From Microbispora amethystogenes (GTDB taxonomy: Bacteria > Actinomycetota > Actinomycetes > Streptosporangiales > Streptosporangiaceae): a stretch of 64,000 bases of DNA. The notes under the pieces were generated by a model, which made no database searches, was not told the origin of the DNA, and worked only from the letters and a program-made list of their open reading frames with translations. A program made the position numbers and the translations under genes. The stretch is taken from positions 352,308 through 416,307 of the forward strand of contig NZ_BOOB01000009.1 in NCBI RefSeq assembly GCF_016863015.1. The letters run 5' to 3'. Numbering within the stretch: the stretch's first letter is position 1; each line of letters starts with the position of its first letter. Positions 29,242 to 38,829 of this stretch are shown here, one piece after another.

Positions 29242-31806
29242 TCACGCGGAGGCGTCGCGGGCCTGGGCCCGCAGCGCCCGGCTGACGCCGTCGGCGCCCT
29301 CCAGGAGCAGGCGCCGCAGCGCGTGCGGCGGCTGCTGGGCGCTGATGAGGTCCTGCGTCCTCGCCACGGTCTCCGGGCGGATCAGCAGGGCCGGGTAGCA
29401 CCCGATCGCGAAGTTCTGCGCCATGTCGGAGGTCCACTTGGTCCAGATCCGCCCGACCTCCTCGAAGTACCGGTCGCCGTACGGCTCCAGCAGCTCGGGG
29501 TGGTGCGGGTCCACGAAGCCGAGGATCGTGGAGCGCAGCAGGGCGCCGCTCAGCTCGCCGCCCACGATGGCCGCCCAGGACCGGGCCTTGGCCTCCGGAT
29601 CCGGGATCGCCGCCCGCGCGTTGGCCGCCGAGCGTTCGCCGGTCGCGGTGGCGTCGCGGGCCAGCTCGGCGTCGATGTCGGCGGCGCCGAGGACCCCGCG
29701 GGACACCAGCCCGTGGACGAGCGTCCAGCGCAGGTCGGTGTCGACGGCCAGACCCTCGGGCACCTCCGTGCCGTCCAGCACGCCCTTGAGGAACGCCAGG
29801 TCCTCCTCGGAGGTCGCGGTCGCGGCCAGGGCGTTGACGTAGGCGAGCTGGTGGTCCGAGCCCGGCTCCGCCGAGGCGACGAGACGGCGCAGCGCGCCGG
29901 CGAGCTCGCCCAGGCCGGTCGCCCGCCACGCGGGGTCGGCGTACTGCTGCACGGCCTGACGGGCCTGGCGCAGCACCGTCTGGACCACGGTGATGTCGCG
30001 CACCGAGTCGATGCCGGACACGACCAGCCGGACGTAGTCGCGGGTGGCCATCTCGGCGTCCCGGGTCATGTCCCAGGCGGCCGACCAGCACAGGGCGCGC
30101 GGCAGCGACTCGGTGAACGCGGTGATCCCGCCGTTCACGAGCGTCTGCAGCGACCGCTCGTCGAGCCGGATCTTCGCGTACGTGAGGTCGTCGTCGTTGA
30201 TCAGCACGAGGTCGGGCCGGGTCTCGCCGACCAGCTCGGGCACGGCGGTGCGCGCCCCGACGATGTCGAGCTCGACCCGCCGGGTCCTGGTGAGCACGCC
30301 CTCCCGCAGGGAGTACAGGCCGACGGCGACGCGGTGCGAGCGCAGCGTCGGGTGCTCCGGCGTGGCCTCCTGCAGGACCTCGAAGCCGAGGAACCGGCCC
30401 TCGTCGTCGGTGGTGAACGACGGCCGCAGGGTGTTGACGCCGGAGGTCTCCAGCCACTCCTTCGACCAGGACGACAGGTCGCGGCCGGAGGTGCGCTCCA
30501 GCGCCGACAGCAGGTCCTGCAGGGTGGTGTTCTTCCAGGCGTGCTCGTTGAAGTAGTCGCGCACGCCGGCGAGGAAGTTGTCCAGCCCGACGTAGGCGAC
30601 GAGCTGCTTGAGGACCGAGGCGCCCTTGGCGTACGTGATGCCGTCGAAGTTGACCTCGACGGCCTGCATGTCGGGGATGTCGGCCGCGATGGGGTGGGTG
30701 GAGGGGAGCTGGTCCTGCCGGTAGGCCCAGGACTTCTCCACGTTGGCGAACGTCGTCCACGCGCCCTGGCCCCAGCGGGTGGCCTCGGCCTGGCACAGCA
30801 CCGACATGTAGGTGGCGAACGACTCGTTCAGCCACAGGTCGTCCCACCACCGCATGGTGACGAGGTCGCCGAACCACATGTGGGCCATCTCGTGCAGGAT
30901 CGTCTCGGCCCGGCGCTCGATGATCGCGTCGGTGACCCGCGAGCGGAAGACGTAGTCCTCCAGGAACGTCACCGCGCCGGCGTTCTCCATCGCGCCCGCG
31001 TTGAACTCCGGCACGAAGAGCTGGTCGTACTTGCCGAACGGGTAGCGCAGGCCGAAGACGCGGTGGAAGAAGTCGAAGCCCTGCTTGGTGACTTCGAAGA
31101 TGTTGTCCGGGTCGAGGTGCTCGGCCAGCGAACGCCGCACGTAGATGCCGAGCGGGATGCCGTCGTGCTCGTCCCGCACGACCGCGTACGGCCCGGCGAT
31201 GAGGGCCGTGATGTACGTCGACATGGGAGGGGTCGGCGGGAAGTGCCAGCGCCTGGCGGCCTGCAGCGTGCCGTGCCGCCCGTGGTGCTCCTCCAGCTCC
31301 TCGACCGAGTCGGGGGAGCCGTTCGACACGACCTCCCACTCGGCGGGCGCGAGAACGGTGAGCTCGAAGGTCGCCTTGAGATCGGGCTGGTCGAAGCAGG
31401 CGTACATCCGGTGCGCGTCCGCCGTCTCGAACTGGCTGTGCAGGTAGATCTGCTGGTCGACCGGGTCGACGAAGCGGTGCAGCCCTTCGCCCGTACGCAT
31501 GTACGAGCAGTCGGCGTCGACGCGCAGTTCGTTGCGCTCGGCCAGGTCAGGCAGCGGGAAGCGGCCCTTGTCGGCGTCGTAGGTCCGCACGTCGAGATCC
31601 CGGCCGTTCAGCACCACCTTCCGCACGTGGGCGCCGTGCAGGTCGATGAACGTGCCCGCCCCCGGCCGGTCGGACGTGAAATGGACCGTCGTGATGCTCT
31701 CGTACCGCTCCTCGCCCTCCGTCAGGTCGAGTTCGACCTGGTAGGACTGGACCGTGAGCAGCCGAGCACGCTCCCGAGCCTCGTCACGTGTCAGATTCCC
31801 TGCCAC
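29242..31806 (-). CDS. pepN: Aminopeptidase N (M1 metallopeptidase)
   Basis: An 854-residue zinc aminopeptidase. The exopeptidase motif GAMEN is at about 271-275, the zinc motif HEMAH at about 305-309, and the third ligand Glu is in LWLNESFATYM. An ERAP1-like helical C-terminal domain completes the actinobacterial PepN layout. It trims N-terminal residues from peptides in the cytosol. The GTG at 31806 has GAGGAG 5 nt upstream; the GTG two codons earlier overlaps that ribosome site. Confidence 0.95.
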   Translation of the reverse strand: MAGNLTRDEARERARLLTVQSYQVELDLTEGEERYESITTVHFTSDRPGAGTFIDLHGAHVRKVVLNGRDLDVRTYDADKGRFPLPDLAERNELRVDADCSYMRTGEGLHRFVDPVDQQIYLHSQFETADAHRMYACFDQPDLKATFELTVLAPAEWEVVSNGSPDSVEELEEHHGRHGTLQAARRWHFPPTPPMSTYITALIAGPYAVVRDEHDGIPLGIYVRRSLAEHLDPDNIFEVTKQGFDFFHRVFGLRYPFGKYDQLFVPEFNAGAMENAGAVTFLEDYVFRSRVTDAIIERRAETILHEMAHMWFGDLVTMRWWDDLWLNESFATYMSVLCQAEATRWGQGAWTTFANVEKSWAYRQDQLPSTHPIAADIPDMQAVEVNFDGITYAKGASVLKQLVAYVGLDNFLAGVRDYFNEHAWKNTTLQDLLSALERTSGRDLSSWSKEWLETSGVNTLRPSFTTDDEGRFLGFEVLQEATPEHPTLRSHRVAVGLYSLREGVLTRTRRVELDIVGARTAVPELVGETRPDLVLINDDDLTYAKIRLDERSLQTLVNGGITAFTESLPRALCWSAAWDMTRDAEMATRDYVRLVVSGIDSVRDITVVQTVLRQARQAVQQYADPAWRATGLGELAGALRRLVASAEPGSDHQLAYVNALAATATSEEDLAFLKGVLDGTEVPEGLAVDTDLRWTLVHGLVSRGVLGAADIDAELARDATATGERSAANARAAIPDPEAKARSWAAIVGGELSGALLRSTILGFVDPHHPELLEPYGDRYFEEVGRIWTKWTSDMAQNFAIGCYPALLIRPETVARTQDLISAQQPPHALRRLLLEGADGVSRALRAQARDASA

Positions 31807-32008
31807 ACCCACTCCTCATCGCATGATCAATCCCCCGGTTCCCCGTCGCCCCTTCGCGTACAGGGATGGATGAATCCTGCCACGTCACGGTCACAGGACG
31901 GATTCGACATCGCCCCTACCCGGAATAGGAAGCCGCTCGACGGCCCTCTTGACAGGGCCTTCCGGCCGGGGCTCGCGTTCTGACAGTGCAGGCGCGAGGA
32001 TGAGGAAC

Positions 32009-33415
32009 ATGCGTCAGATCTACGTGAACGGGGACTGGGCGCCGTCCTCCTCGCGCGAGGCGGTCGAGGTCGTCAACCCGGCGACCGAGGAGATCGTGGA
32101 CCGGGTGCCCGCGGGGTCGGCCGCCGACGTGGAGTCCGCGGTCGCCGCCGCCCGCGCCGCCTTCCCGTCCTGGGCGGCGGCGGAGCCCGCCGAGCGCGCC
32201 GCGCTCCTCGGGACGGCCGCCGCGCTGCTCAGGGACCGCGCCCGGGAGATCGCCGCGACGATCGCCACCGACATGGGCGCGCCGCTGACGCTCGCGCTGA
32301 AGGTGCAGACGCTGATGCCCGCCGAGGTGCTGGCCTCCTACGCCGACCTCGCCAAGCGGTACGACTTCGACGGCGGGCGGGTGGGCAACTCGCTGATCGT
32401 CCGCGAGCCGGTCGGGGTGGTCGGCGCGATCACGCCGTGGAACTACCCGCTCCACCAGGTCGTCTGCAAGGTGGCCCCGGCCCTCGCGGCCGGCTGCACG
32501 GTGGTGCTCAAGCCGAGCGAGGTCGCGCCGCTCGCGGCGTACGCGTTCGCGGACATCCTGCACGAGGCCGGCCTGCCGCCCGGCGTGTTCAACATGGTGA
32601 GCGGGTACGGCCCGGTGGTCGGCGAGGCCGTCGCCGCGCACCCCGGCGTGGACATGGTCTCCTTCACCGGCTCCACCAGGGCCGGGCGCCGGGTCGCCGC
32701 CCTCGCGGCCGGGACGGTCAAGCGGGTGGCCCTGGAGCTGGGCGGCAAGTCGGCGAACGTCATCCTCCCCGGCGCCGACCTGGAGAAGGCGGTGAGGAAC
32801 GGGGTGGCCGCGGCCTACATCAACTCCGGCCAGACCTGCTCGGCGCTGACCCGGATGCTCGTCCACCTGGACCAGTACGACGAGGCGGTCCGGCTGGCCG
32901 TGGAGGCGGCGGCGAAACACGTCCCGGGCGACCCGTTCGCCGAGGGCACCCGGCTCGGCCCGCTGGTGTCCGCGGCCCAGCGGGACCGGGTGATCGGATA
33001 CCTCAACCGGGGTCAGGAGGAGGGGGCGCGCCTCGTGCTCGGCGGAACCGGCAACCCCGTGGGCCGCGGCTACTACGTCGAGCCCGCGGTCTTCGCCGGG
33101 GTGGCGCCGGGCATGGCCGTCGAACAGGAGGAGATCTTCGGCCCGGTGCTGTCGATCATTCCCTTCGCCACCGCGGACGAGGCCGTCGAGATCGCCAACG
33201 GCACGCCGTACGGGCTGTCGGGGGCGGTCTGGGCGGGCACCGAGGAGGAGGCGCTCGCGGTCGCCCGCCGCCTGCGCACGGGCCAGGTGGCGGTCAACGG
33301 CGGCCGGTTCAACCCGATGGCGCCCTTCGGCGGCTACAAGCAGTCGGGCGTCGGGCGTGAGATGGGGGAGTTCGGCCTGGAGGAGTTCCTGGAGACCAAG
33401 GCGATCCAGCTGTAG
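32009..33415 (+). CDS. NAD(P)-dependent aldehyde dehydrogenase
   Basis: A 468-residue aldehyde dehydrogenase. It has the cofactor region [32 protein letters not shown], catalytic Glu in [11 protein letters not shown] and catalytic Cys in [12 protein letters not shown]. The C-terminal [15 protein letters not shown] is typical. The ATG at 32009 follows GAGGATGAGG. The specific aldehyde is unknown. It is convergent with def (7 nt apart). Confidence 0.95.
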   Translation: MRQIYVNGDWAPSSSREAVEVVNPATEEIVDRVPAGSAADVESAVAAARAAFPSWAAAEPAERAALLGTAAALLRDRAREIAATIATDMGAPLTLALKVQTLMPAEVLASYADLAKRYDFDGGRVGNSLIVREPVGVVGAITPWNYPLHQVVCKVAPALAAGCTVVLKPSEVAPLAAYAFADILHEAGLPPGVFNMVSGYGPVVGEAVAAHPGVDMVSFTGSTRAGRRVAALAAGTVKRVALELGGKSANVILPGADLEKAVRNGVAAAYINSGQTCSALTRMLVHLDQYDEAVRLAVEAAAKHVPGDPFAEGTRLGPLVSAAQRDRVIGYLNRGQEEGARLVLGGTGNPVGRGYYVEPAVFAGVAPGMAVEQEEIFGPVLSIIPFATADEAVEIANGTPYGLSGAVWAGTEEEALAVARRLRTGQVAVNGGRFNPMAPFGGYKQSGVGREMGEFGLEEFLETKAIQL

Positions 33416-33422
33416 GGGCGCC

Positions 33423-33911
33423 TCAGGGCGCCTGGAGCAGGATTTTGCGGCGCTCGTCCTTGCCCAGCCGGTCGACGTACAGCGTGCCCTCGAGGTGGTC
33501 GAACTCGTGCTGGAAGCACCGGGCGAGCATGCCCCGGGCCTTGACCGCCACGGGCCGGCCGAGCTTGTCGACCCCGCGCAGCGTGACCCCGGCGGCGCGG
33601 ACGGTGGGGGCGTAGAGCGGCTTGCCCGTCTCCTTGCCCGGCACCGACAGGCAGCCCTCCTCCTCGACGACCTCTCCCGGGTCGTCGATCGTCAGCTCCG
33701 GGTTGACCACGTGGCCCTTGCGGTTGCTGATGTCGTAGACGAACAGCCGCCGGCCCACCCCGATCTGCGGCCCGGCCAGTCCCACACCGTCGGCCTGGTA
33801 CATCACCGCGAACATCTCGTCGACCAGGCGGCGCAGCTCCCTGTCGAAGTCCGTCACGGGCTCCGCGGGGGTACGCAGGACGGGGTCGCCGACGTAGCGG
33901 ATCTCGCGCAT
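33423..33911 (-). CDS. def: Peptide deformylase
   Basis: A 162-residue metallo-hydrolase removing the N-formyl group from nascent proteins. All three motifs are present: GLAGPQIGVG, EGCLSVPG (metal Cys) and QHEFDHLEG (metal His pair and Glu). The size is normal. The N-terminus (MREIRYVGDPVLRTPAEPV) is typical, from an ATG at 33911. No fmt partner is adjacent. Confidence 0.97.
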   Translation of the reverse strand: MREIRYVGDPVLRTPAEPVTDFDRELRRLVDEMFAVMYQADGVGLAGPQIGVGRRLFVYDISNRKGHVVNPELTIDDPGEVVEEEGCLSVPGKETGKPLYAPTVRAAGVTLRGVDKLGRPVAVKARGMLARCFQHEFDHLEGTLYVDRLGKDERRKILLQAP

Positions 33912-34022
33912 GACACTCCTGCTCCGGCATGAGGTGGTGTAAGAGCCACTGGCGGTGTTCGTCTCTTACCTTAGTGGAGGCCGGGGTCACGTCCGCCAGA
34001 AGTCGTCTGGGAAACTTGTCCC

Positions 34023-34493
<471 letters not shown>

Positions 34494-34571
34494 GCCGAGC
34501 GGCCCGAAGACGCTCGGCCTGAAGGCGCTCCGCCTGAGGCCGCCCGGCCGGCGGGCGCCTGACGGCCGGCG

Positions 34572-34736
34572 TCAGCGGCCGTCCCGGTCACGACCCCGGC
34601 GGGACTCCCGCCGGGTCGCCGTCTCGTCGCGCAGCGGCCGCCGCTCGGCGGTCTCCTGCTGCTCCCGGCTCGGCCGGGACACGTCGCGGGCCCGCATGGC
34701 CGTGGTCGCGGTGATCTGCAAACTCTGCAGCGCCAT
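34572..34736 (-). CDS. Small Arg-rich hypothetical protein
   Basis: A 54-residue reading frame starting at ATG 34736. The N-terminal part (MALQSLQITATTAMRARD) is unlike random antisense translation and resembles short conserved actinobacterial proteins with an AMRARDVSRP segment. The rest is hydrophilic, Glu/Arg-rich and probably disordered. A longer frame to 34793 exists. Function unknown. It is convergent with rpiB. Confidence 0.45.
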   Translation of the reverse strand: MALQSLQITATTAMRARDVSRPSREQQETAERRPLRDETATRRESRRGRDRDGR

Positions 34737-34823
34737 ATCGCGAGCGTACGCCCCGGGCCGCGAACGTGCGATCGGATGCGCGGACATCCGCACCGGACGG
34801 CCGGGACCGCGATCGGGGTGTGG

Positions 34824-34863
34824 CCCGTGATCTTCGGCCGGAGTAGGCTGAGAAGATCACGGG
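34824..34863. promoter_or_regulatory. Perfect 12-bp inverted repeat between divergent genes
   Basis: CCCGTGATCTTC (34824-34835) and GAAGATCACGGG (34852-34863) are perfect inverse complements with a 16-nt spacer, 67 nt before the SpoIIE gene and 88 nt before the small Arg-rich frame on the other strand. The centre-to-centre arm distance (28 bp) and the position between divergent genes suggest an operator; a transcribed hairpin is the alternative. Confidence 0.55.
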
Positions 34864-34929
34864 ACACGACCCGGGCGTCGGTCAAGCGGGTGCCGCCACC
34901 TGGGATGTCCGGATACAGTCGAGGCCATC

Positions 34930-36042
34930 ATGACTTCCCGTCCGGCGCCGCTGATCTCTCCACGGCTGCGCGCCTTTCTGGCGCGCGTGCCACTCCTGGT
35001 GCCGTTGGTCCGTTTTGTCAGAAAGGTGTGGTCGAGGGACCGATACCTCCTGATCGCCCTCGTCGCGGTCACCGTGGTCATCGGGGTGCTCGACGCGGAG
35101 GTCTCGGCGTACTGGTTCTCGCCGTCGCTGCTGATCCTCGTCACGCTGATCGCCGGCCTCCAGCTCCGCCTGCGCAGCCTGGCCATCCTGCTGTGCGTGG
35201 TCGCGGCGTCCCTGGCGTACATGGGATCGACCAGAGGAGTGCTCGCCGTCGGGCCGGGCCTGCTGATCACGATGGGCTTCACCGCCGCGCTCGCGTGGAC
35301 GATGGCGCGGACGCGGGGCAAGCTCGGCGTGCAGGGCCTGCGCGGCGACGCGATGCTGCTGGAGCTGCGCGACCGGCTCAAGCGGCAGAGCGAGCTGCCG
35401 CCGCTGCCCAAGGACTGGGGCGGCAAGGTCGTGCTCAAACAGGCCGGAGGATCGTCCTTCGGCGGCGACTTCGTCGTCTCCATGCGCGAGGGCGACCGGG
35501 TCCAGCTCGCCGTTGTCGACGTGTCGGGCAAGGGCGTCGACGCCGGCACCCGCGCGCTCATGCTCTCCGGCACGTTCGGCGGGCTGCTCGGCTCGGTGGA
35601 CGACTTCCTGGCCGCCTGCAACTCCTACCTCCACCGCCAGATCGGCGACGAGGGGTTCGTCACGGCCGTCCACCTGACACTCGACCTGTCGACGGGGGAG
35701 TACACGATCACCTCCGCCGGGCACCCGCCGGTGGTCCGGTTCGACTCCGGGTCGGGCACCTGGCGGGTGTCCACGGCCAAGGGGGTCGTGCTCGGCGTCG
35801 TGCCCGACCTGGCCTGTGAGACCGACAGCGGCGTGCTGCGGAAGGGCGACGCGCTCATGCTGTACACCGACGGGCTGATCGAGCAGCCCGGCCGGGACAT
35901 CGACGCCGGGCTCGACCGGCTGCTGGGGGAGGCCGAGCGACTGCTGCCCTCGGGCTTCCGGGACAAGGCGCGGCAGCTCGTGCAGGCCATGTCGTCCGGT
36001 CACAACGACGACTGCGCGCTCGTCCTCATCTGGCGCCCCTGA
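34930..36042 (+). CDS. Membrane SpoIIE/PP2C-type serine phosphatase
   Basis: A 370-residue protein. About four hydrophobic segments (residues 38-135) precede a SpoIIE-type PP2C domain. Metal-binding acidic residues lie in FGGDFVVS, VVDVSGKGVDAG, YTDGLIE and NDDCALVLI. The family dephosphorylates anti-anti-sigma factors in partner-switching pathways. No STAS protein or sigma factor is adjacent, so the target lies elsewhere. Start ATG at 34930. It is convergent with the response regulator gene. Confidence 0.92.
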   Translation: MTSRPAPLISPRLRAFLARVPLLVPLVRFVRKVWSRDRYLLIALVAVTVVIGVLDAEVSAYWFSPSLLILVTLIAGLQLRLRSLAILLCVVAASLAYMGSTRGVLAVGPGLLITMGFTAALAWTMARTRGKLGVQGLRGDAMLLELRDRLKRQSELPPLPKDWGGKVVLKQAGGSSFGGDFVVSMREGDRVQLAVVDVSGKGVDAGTRALMLSGTFGGLLGSVDDFLAACNSYLHRQIGDEGFVTAVHLTLDLSTGEYTITSAGHPPVVRFDSGSGTWRVSTAKGVVLGVVPDLACETDSGVLRKGDALMLYTDGLIEQPGRDIDAGLDRLLGEAERLLPSGFRDKARQLVQAMSSGHNDDCALVLIWRP

Positions 36043-36061
36043 GCCCCGCCGGGGCGGGTCC

Positions 36062-36667
36062 CTACAACCAGCCGTACTCGGTGGCGATGCGGACGGCGTC
36101 CACCCGGTTGCGCGCCCCGGTCTTCACCAGGACGCGCGACAGGTGGTTGCGCACCGTGCCGGCGGACAGGCCCAGCTCGGCGGCGATCTCCTTCGAACGC
36201 GCGCCGCCCGCCGCGAGGCGCAGCACCTCGTGCTCCCGAGGCGTGAGGGGGCACTCGGCGGCCTCCAGGGCCGCGACCGCGAGCTCGGAGTCGACGACCC
36301 GGCGCCCGGCGATGATCCGCCGTATCCCGTCGGCGAGTTGCTCGGGGCCCACCTCGATGCTCAGGTAGCCGAGGGCCCCGGCCGCGAAGGCCCGCTTGAG
36401 GTGGCCGGGGTTCGGCTGGGCCGACAGCAGCATCACCCGGCATCTGGGCGCCTTCTCGACGAGCCGCGCGGCCAGGCTCGGACCGTCCGCGCCCGGCAGG
36501 TCCGCGTCGATGACGGCGGCGTCGGGCCGTACGTCGAGGGCGGCGGGCACGATGTCCTCACCGGACCCGACGTCCGCGACCACCGTCAGGTCGCTCTCTC
36601 CTTCGAGGGAGGCGACCAGGCCTCGCCGCACCAACGGAAGGTGTTCGGCTACCAGGATCCGGATCAA
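36062..36667 (-). CDS. LuxR-family response regulator with an atypical receiver
   Basis: A 201-residue NarL/DesR-type regulator: receiver domain (1-120) and LuxR HTH (CPLTPREHEVLRLAAGGARS...EIAAELGLSAGTVRNHLSRV). The phosphoacceptor position has Asp54 (AAVIDADLPG). However, the usual acidic pair near residue 8 is Glu-His (AEHLPL), and the conserved Lys of the GYLLKD segment is replaced (GYLSIE). This suggests a phosphorylation-independent or unusual switch. The TTG at 36667 follows GAGGGGAG. No histidine kinase is adjacent. Confidence 0.9.
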   Translation of the reverse strand: MIRILVAEHLPLVRRGLVASLEGESDLTVVADVGSGEDIVPAALDVRPDAAVIDADLPGADGPSLAARLVEKAPRCRVMLLSAQPNPGHLKRAFAAGALGYLSIEVGPEQLADGIRRIIAGRRVVDSELAVAALEAAECPLTPREHEVLRLAAGGARSKEIAAELGLSAGTVRNHLSRVLVKTGARNRVDAVRIATEYGWL

Positions 36668-36858
36668 GACGCTCCCCTCTGGACGGTCTCTCAAAGGGTG
36701 ATCGACCAATTGCGTACTGTCAACGGAGTGTCCAGGTTCGGCCATGTATGAGCAACGCGCCGGTTCGCCGGAGAAGGTCGCGCCCTTGTTCCGGTGGGCT
36801 ACTCTCGGAGGGTGCGACGACTGCCACGGCATCTTCTCCGACTCGGGGGTACGCGCTG

Positions 36859-38163
36859 ATGAGCTGGCTCATCGTGGCCGGATTCGTGATCGTCTTCGTC
36901 GGTCTGCTGGTCTCCATCGCGCTGCACGAGATCGGGCACCTGGTCCCGGCCAAGCTGTTCGGCGTCCGCGTGACGCAGTACATGGTCGGCTTCGGGCCGA
37001 CGCTGTGGTCGCGCCGGCGCGGCGAGACCGAGTACGGCGTGAAGTGGATCCCGCTGGGCGGCTACATCCGCATGGTCGGCATGCTCCCGCCGCGTCCCTC
37101 CGACGACCCCGGCAAGCTGCGCAGCGTCTCGACGGGCCCCTGGCAGGGGCTCATCGAGAACGCCCGGGCGGTCGCCTCGGAGGAGATCCGGCCGGGCGAC
37201 GAGAACCGCGTCTTCTTCCGCAAGCCCTGGTGGCAGAAGGTCATCATCATGACCGGCGGCCCCGCGATGAACTTCGTGCTGGCGTTCGTGCTGTTCGCGG
37301 TCGTGATGATGGGCTTCGGCGTGCGGACGATGAAGCCGGTCGTCTCCTCGGTGTCCAAGTGCGCGATCCCGGCGGCCGAGGCCGCGCACCGGGACTGCCG
37401 GCCCGGCGACCCGCTGACGCCCGCCGCGAAGGCGGGGCTGCGGCCGGGGGACCGGATCGTCGCCGTCGGCGGCACGCCGGTCGCCGGCTGGGAGGCGGCG
37501 ACCCGGCTGATCCGGTCGCACGGCGCCGGGGCGACGACGCTCGGCATCGAGCGCGACGGCCGGAGCACGACGCTGGACGTCGACCTGATCGCGCAGGACA
37601 TGCCCTCGCAGACCGACCCCGACAAGGTGGACAGGAACGTCGGCTTCCTCGGCGTCAGCCCGACGGTCGTCGTGGAGAAACAGGGCCCCGGCTACGTCCT
37701 CGGCCAGATGTGGGACCTGACCGAGCGGACCGCCGCCGCCATGGTCAACATCCCCAAGAAGATGGTGGGCGTGTGGAACGCCGCCTTCTCGGGGGAGAAG
37801 CGCGACCCGAACGGGCCGATCGGCATCGTCGGCGCCGGCCGCCTCGGCGGTGAGATCGCGGCGTCGGACATCCCCGTCGAGAGCAAGATCGAGGTGTTCA
37901 TCAGCCTGCTGGCCGGGCTGAACCTCGCGGTCGGCATGTTCAACCTCATCCCCCTGCTGCCGCTGGACGGCGGTCACATCGCCGGCGGCCTATGGGAGGG
38001 CCTCAAGCGGGCCTTCGCGCGGGTGCGCCGCCGCCCCGTGCCGGGATACGTGGACGTGGCCAAGGCGCTCCCCGTGACGTACGTCATGGCGGCCCTGCTG
38101 CTCGTCATGGGCGGCCTTCTCATCTACGCCGACCTGGTGAACCCCGTCCGCATCTCGGGCTGA
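36859..38163 (+). CDS. rseP: Site-2 protease, RseP/Rip1 family
   Basis: A 434-residue intramembrane zinc protease that cleaves anti-sigma factors or other membrane substrates. The first helix carries HEIGH, the PDZ domain is at about 195-265 (GDRIVAVGGTPVAGWE), and the last part has NLIPLLPLDGGH, the LDG motif with the metal-binding Asp. The ATG at 36859 gives the correct N-terminus for this topology. In many actinobacteria this gene follows dxr and precedes ispG; neither is seen here. Confidence 0.94.
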   Translation: MSWLIVAGFVIVFVGLLVSIALHEIGHLVPAKLFGVRVTQYMVGFGPTLWSRRRGETEYGVKWIPLGGYIRMVGMLPPRPSDDPGKLRSVSTGPWQGLIENARAVASEEIRPGDENRVFFRKPWWQKVIIMTGGPAMNFVLAFVLFAVVMMGFGVRTMKPVVSSVSKCAIPAAEAAHRDCRPGDPLTPAAKAGLRPGDRIVAVGGTPVAGWEAATRLIRSHGAGATTLGIERDGRSTTLDVDLIAQDMPSQTDPDKVDRNVGFLGVSPTVVVEKQGPGYVLGQMWDLTERTAAAMVNIPKKMVGVWNAAFSGEKRDPNGPIGIVGAGRLGGEIAASDIPVESKIEVFISLLAGLNLAVGMFNLIPLLPLDGGHIAGGLWEGLKRAFARVRRRPVPGYVDVAKALPVTYVMAALLLVMGGLLIYADLVNPVRISG

Positions 38164-38183
38164 ACGGGGCTGAACAGGCTGGG

Positions 38184-38207
38184 CCGGGCCGGGCGGACCC
38201 GGCCCGG
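38184..38207. terminator. Terminator hairpin between rseP and the DinB gene
   Basis: A perfect 10-bp stem CCGGGCCGGG/CCCGGCCCGG with a CGGA tetraloop, between convergent genes. Confidence 0.8.
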
Positions 38208-38218
38208 CGCGCGGGTCC

Positions 38219-38728
38219 CTACTCGCCCGTCGCCCCGTCGATGCGCTCGCGCATCAGGTCCGCGTGGCCGTTGTGCCGCGCGTACTCCTCGATCATGTGG
38301 AGCATGATCCAGCGCAGTGAGTAGTGGTCGCCCTGGCGGGCCGTCTTCGTCATCGCGTCCAGATCCGCGCAGGCCGCCTCGGCCGCCCGCGCGTGCTCGA
38401 TCTCCCCCTGCCAGGTGGAGAAGGCCTCCTCGGCGGACGCCGTGTCCACGTTGTCGAACTCGCCGTCCGGATCGTCGTCGCTCCAGTAGATGCCCCCGAG
38501 GTCCTCGCCGGCGAGCCGCCGCCGGAACCAGCTCCGCTCGACGTCGGCCATGTGCCGTACGAGGCCGAGCAGCGACATGGACGACGGCGGGGTGGAGCGC
38601 AGTCGCAGCTGCTCCTCGGTCAGCCCCTCGCACTTCAGGGCCAGCGTCTGGCGGTGATAGTCGAGGAAGGCGCGCAGCGTCTCGCGCTCGCCCGCAGCGG
38701 CCGGAGGATCGGTACGTGTGTCGGTCAT
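38219..38728 (-). CDS. DinB-like (DUF664) four-helix protein
   Basis: A 169-residue protein of the DinB/YfiT superfamily, DUF664 branch. Potential metal histidines lie in LDYHRQTLA, LLGLVRHMADVE and MIEEYARHNGHADL, the spacing used by DinB metal sites. Some relatives are thiol-dependent transferases using mycothiol, but the reaction here is unknown. ATG at 38728. It diverges from the MerR gene 102 nt away, which may regulate it. Confidence 0.88.
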   Translation of the reverse strand: MTDTRTDPPAAAGERETLRAFLDYHRQTLALKCEGLTEEQLRLRSTPPSSMSLLGLVRHMADVERSWFRRRLAGEDLGGIYWSDDDPDGEFDNVDTASAEEAFSTWQGEIEHARAAEAACADLDAMTKTARQGDHYSLRWIMLHMIEEYARHNGHADLMRERIDGATGE

Positions 38729-38829
38729 CCCGCCATCCTTCCCCGGTCCCCGGCGGCCGGCCACTTCATTACCGCCCGCGGGGAGACTGGGCTTGAGTCT
38801 CCCGTAGGGGGAGACGCGAGAGTGCAGGC

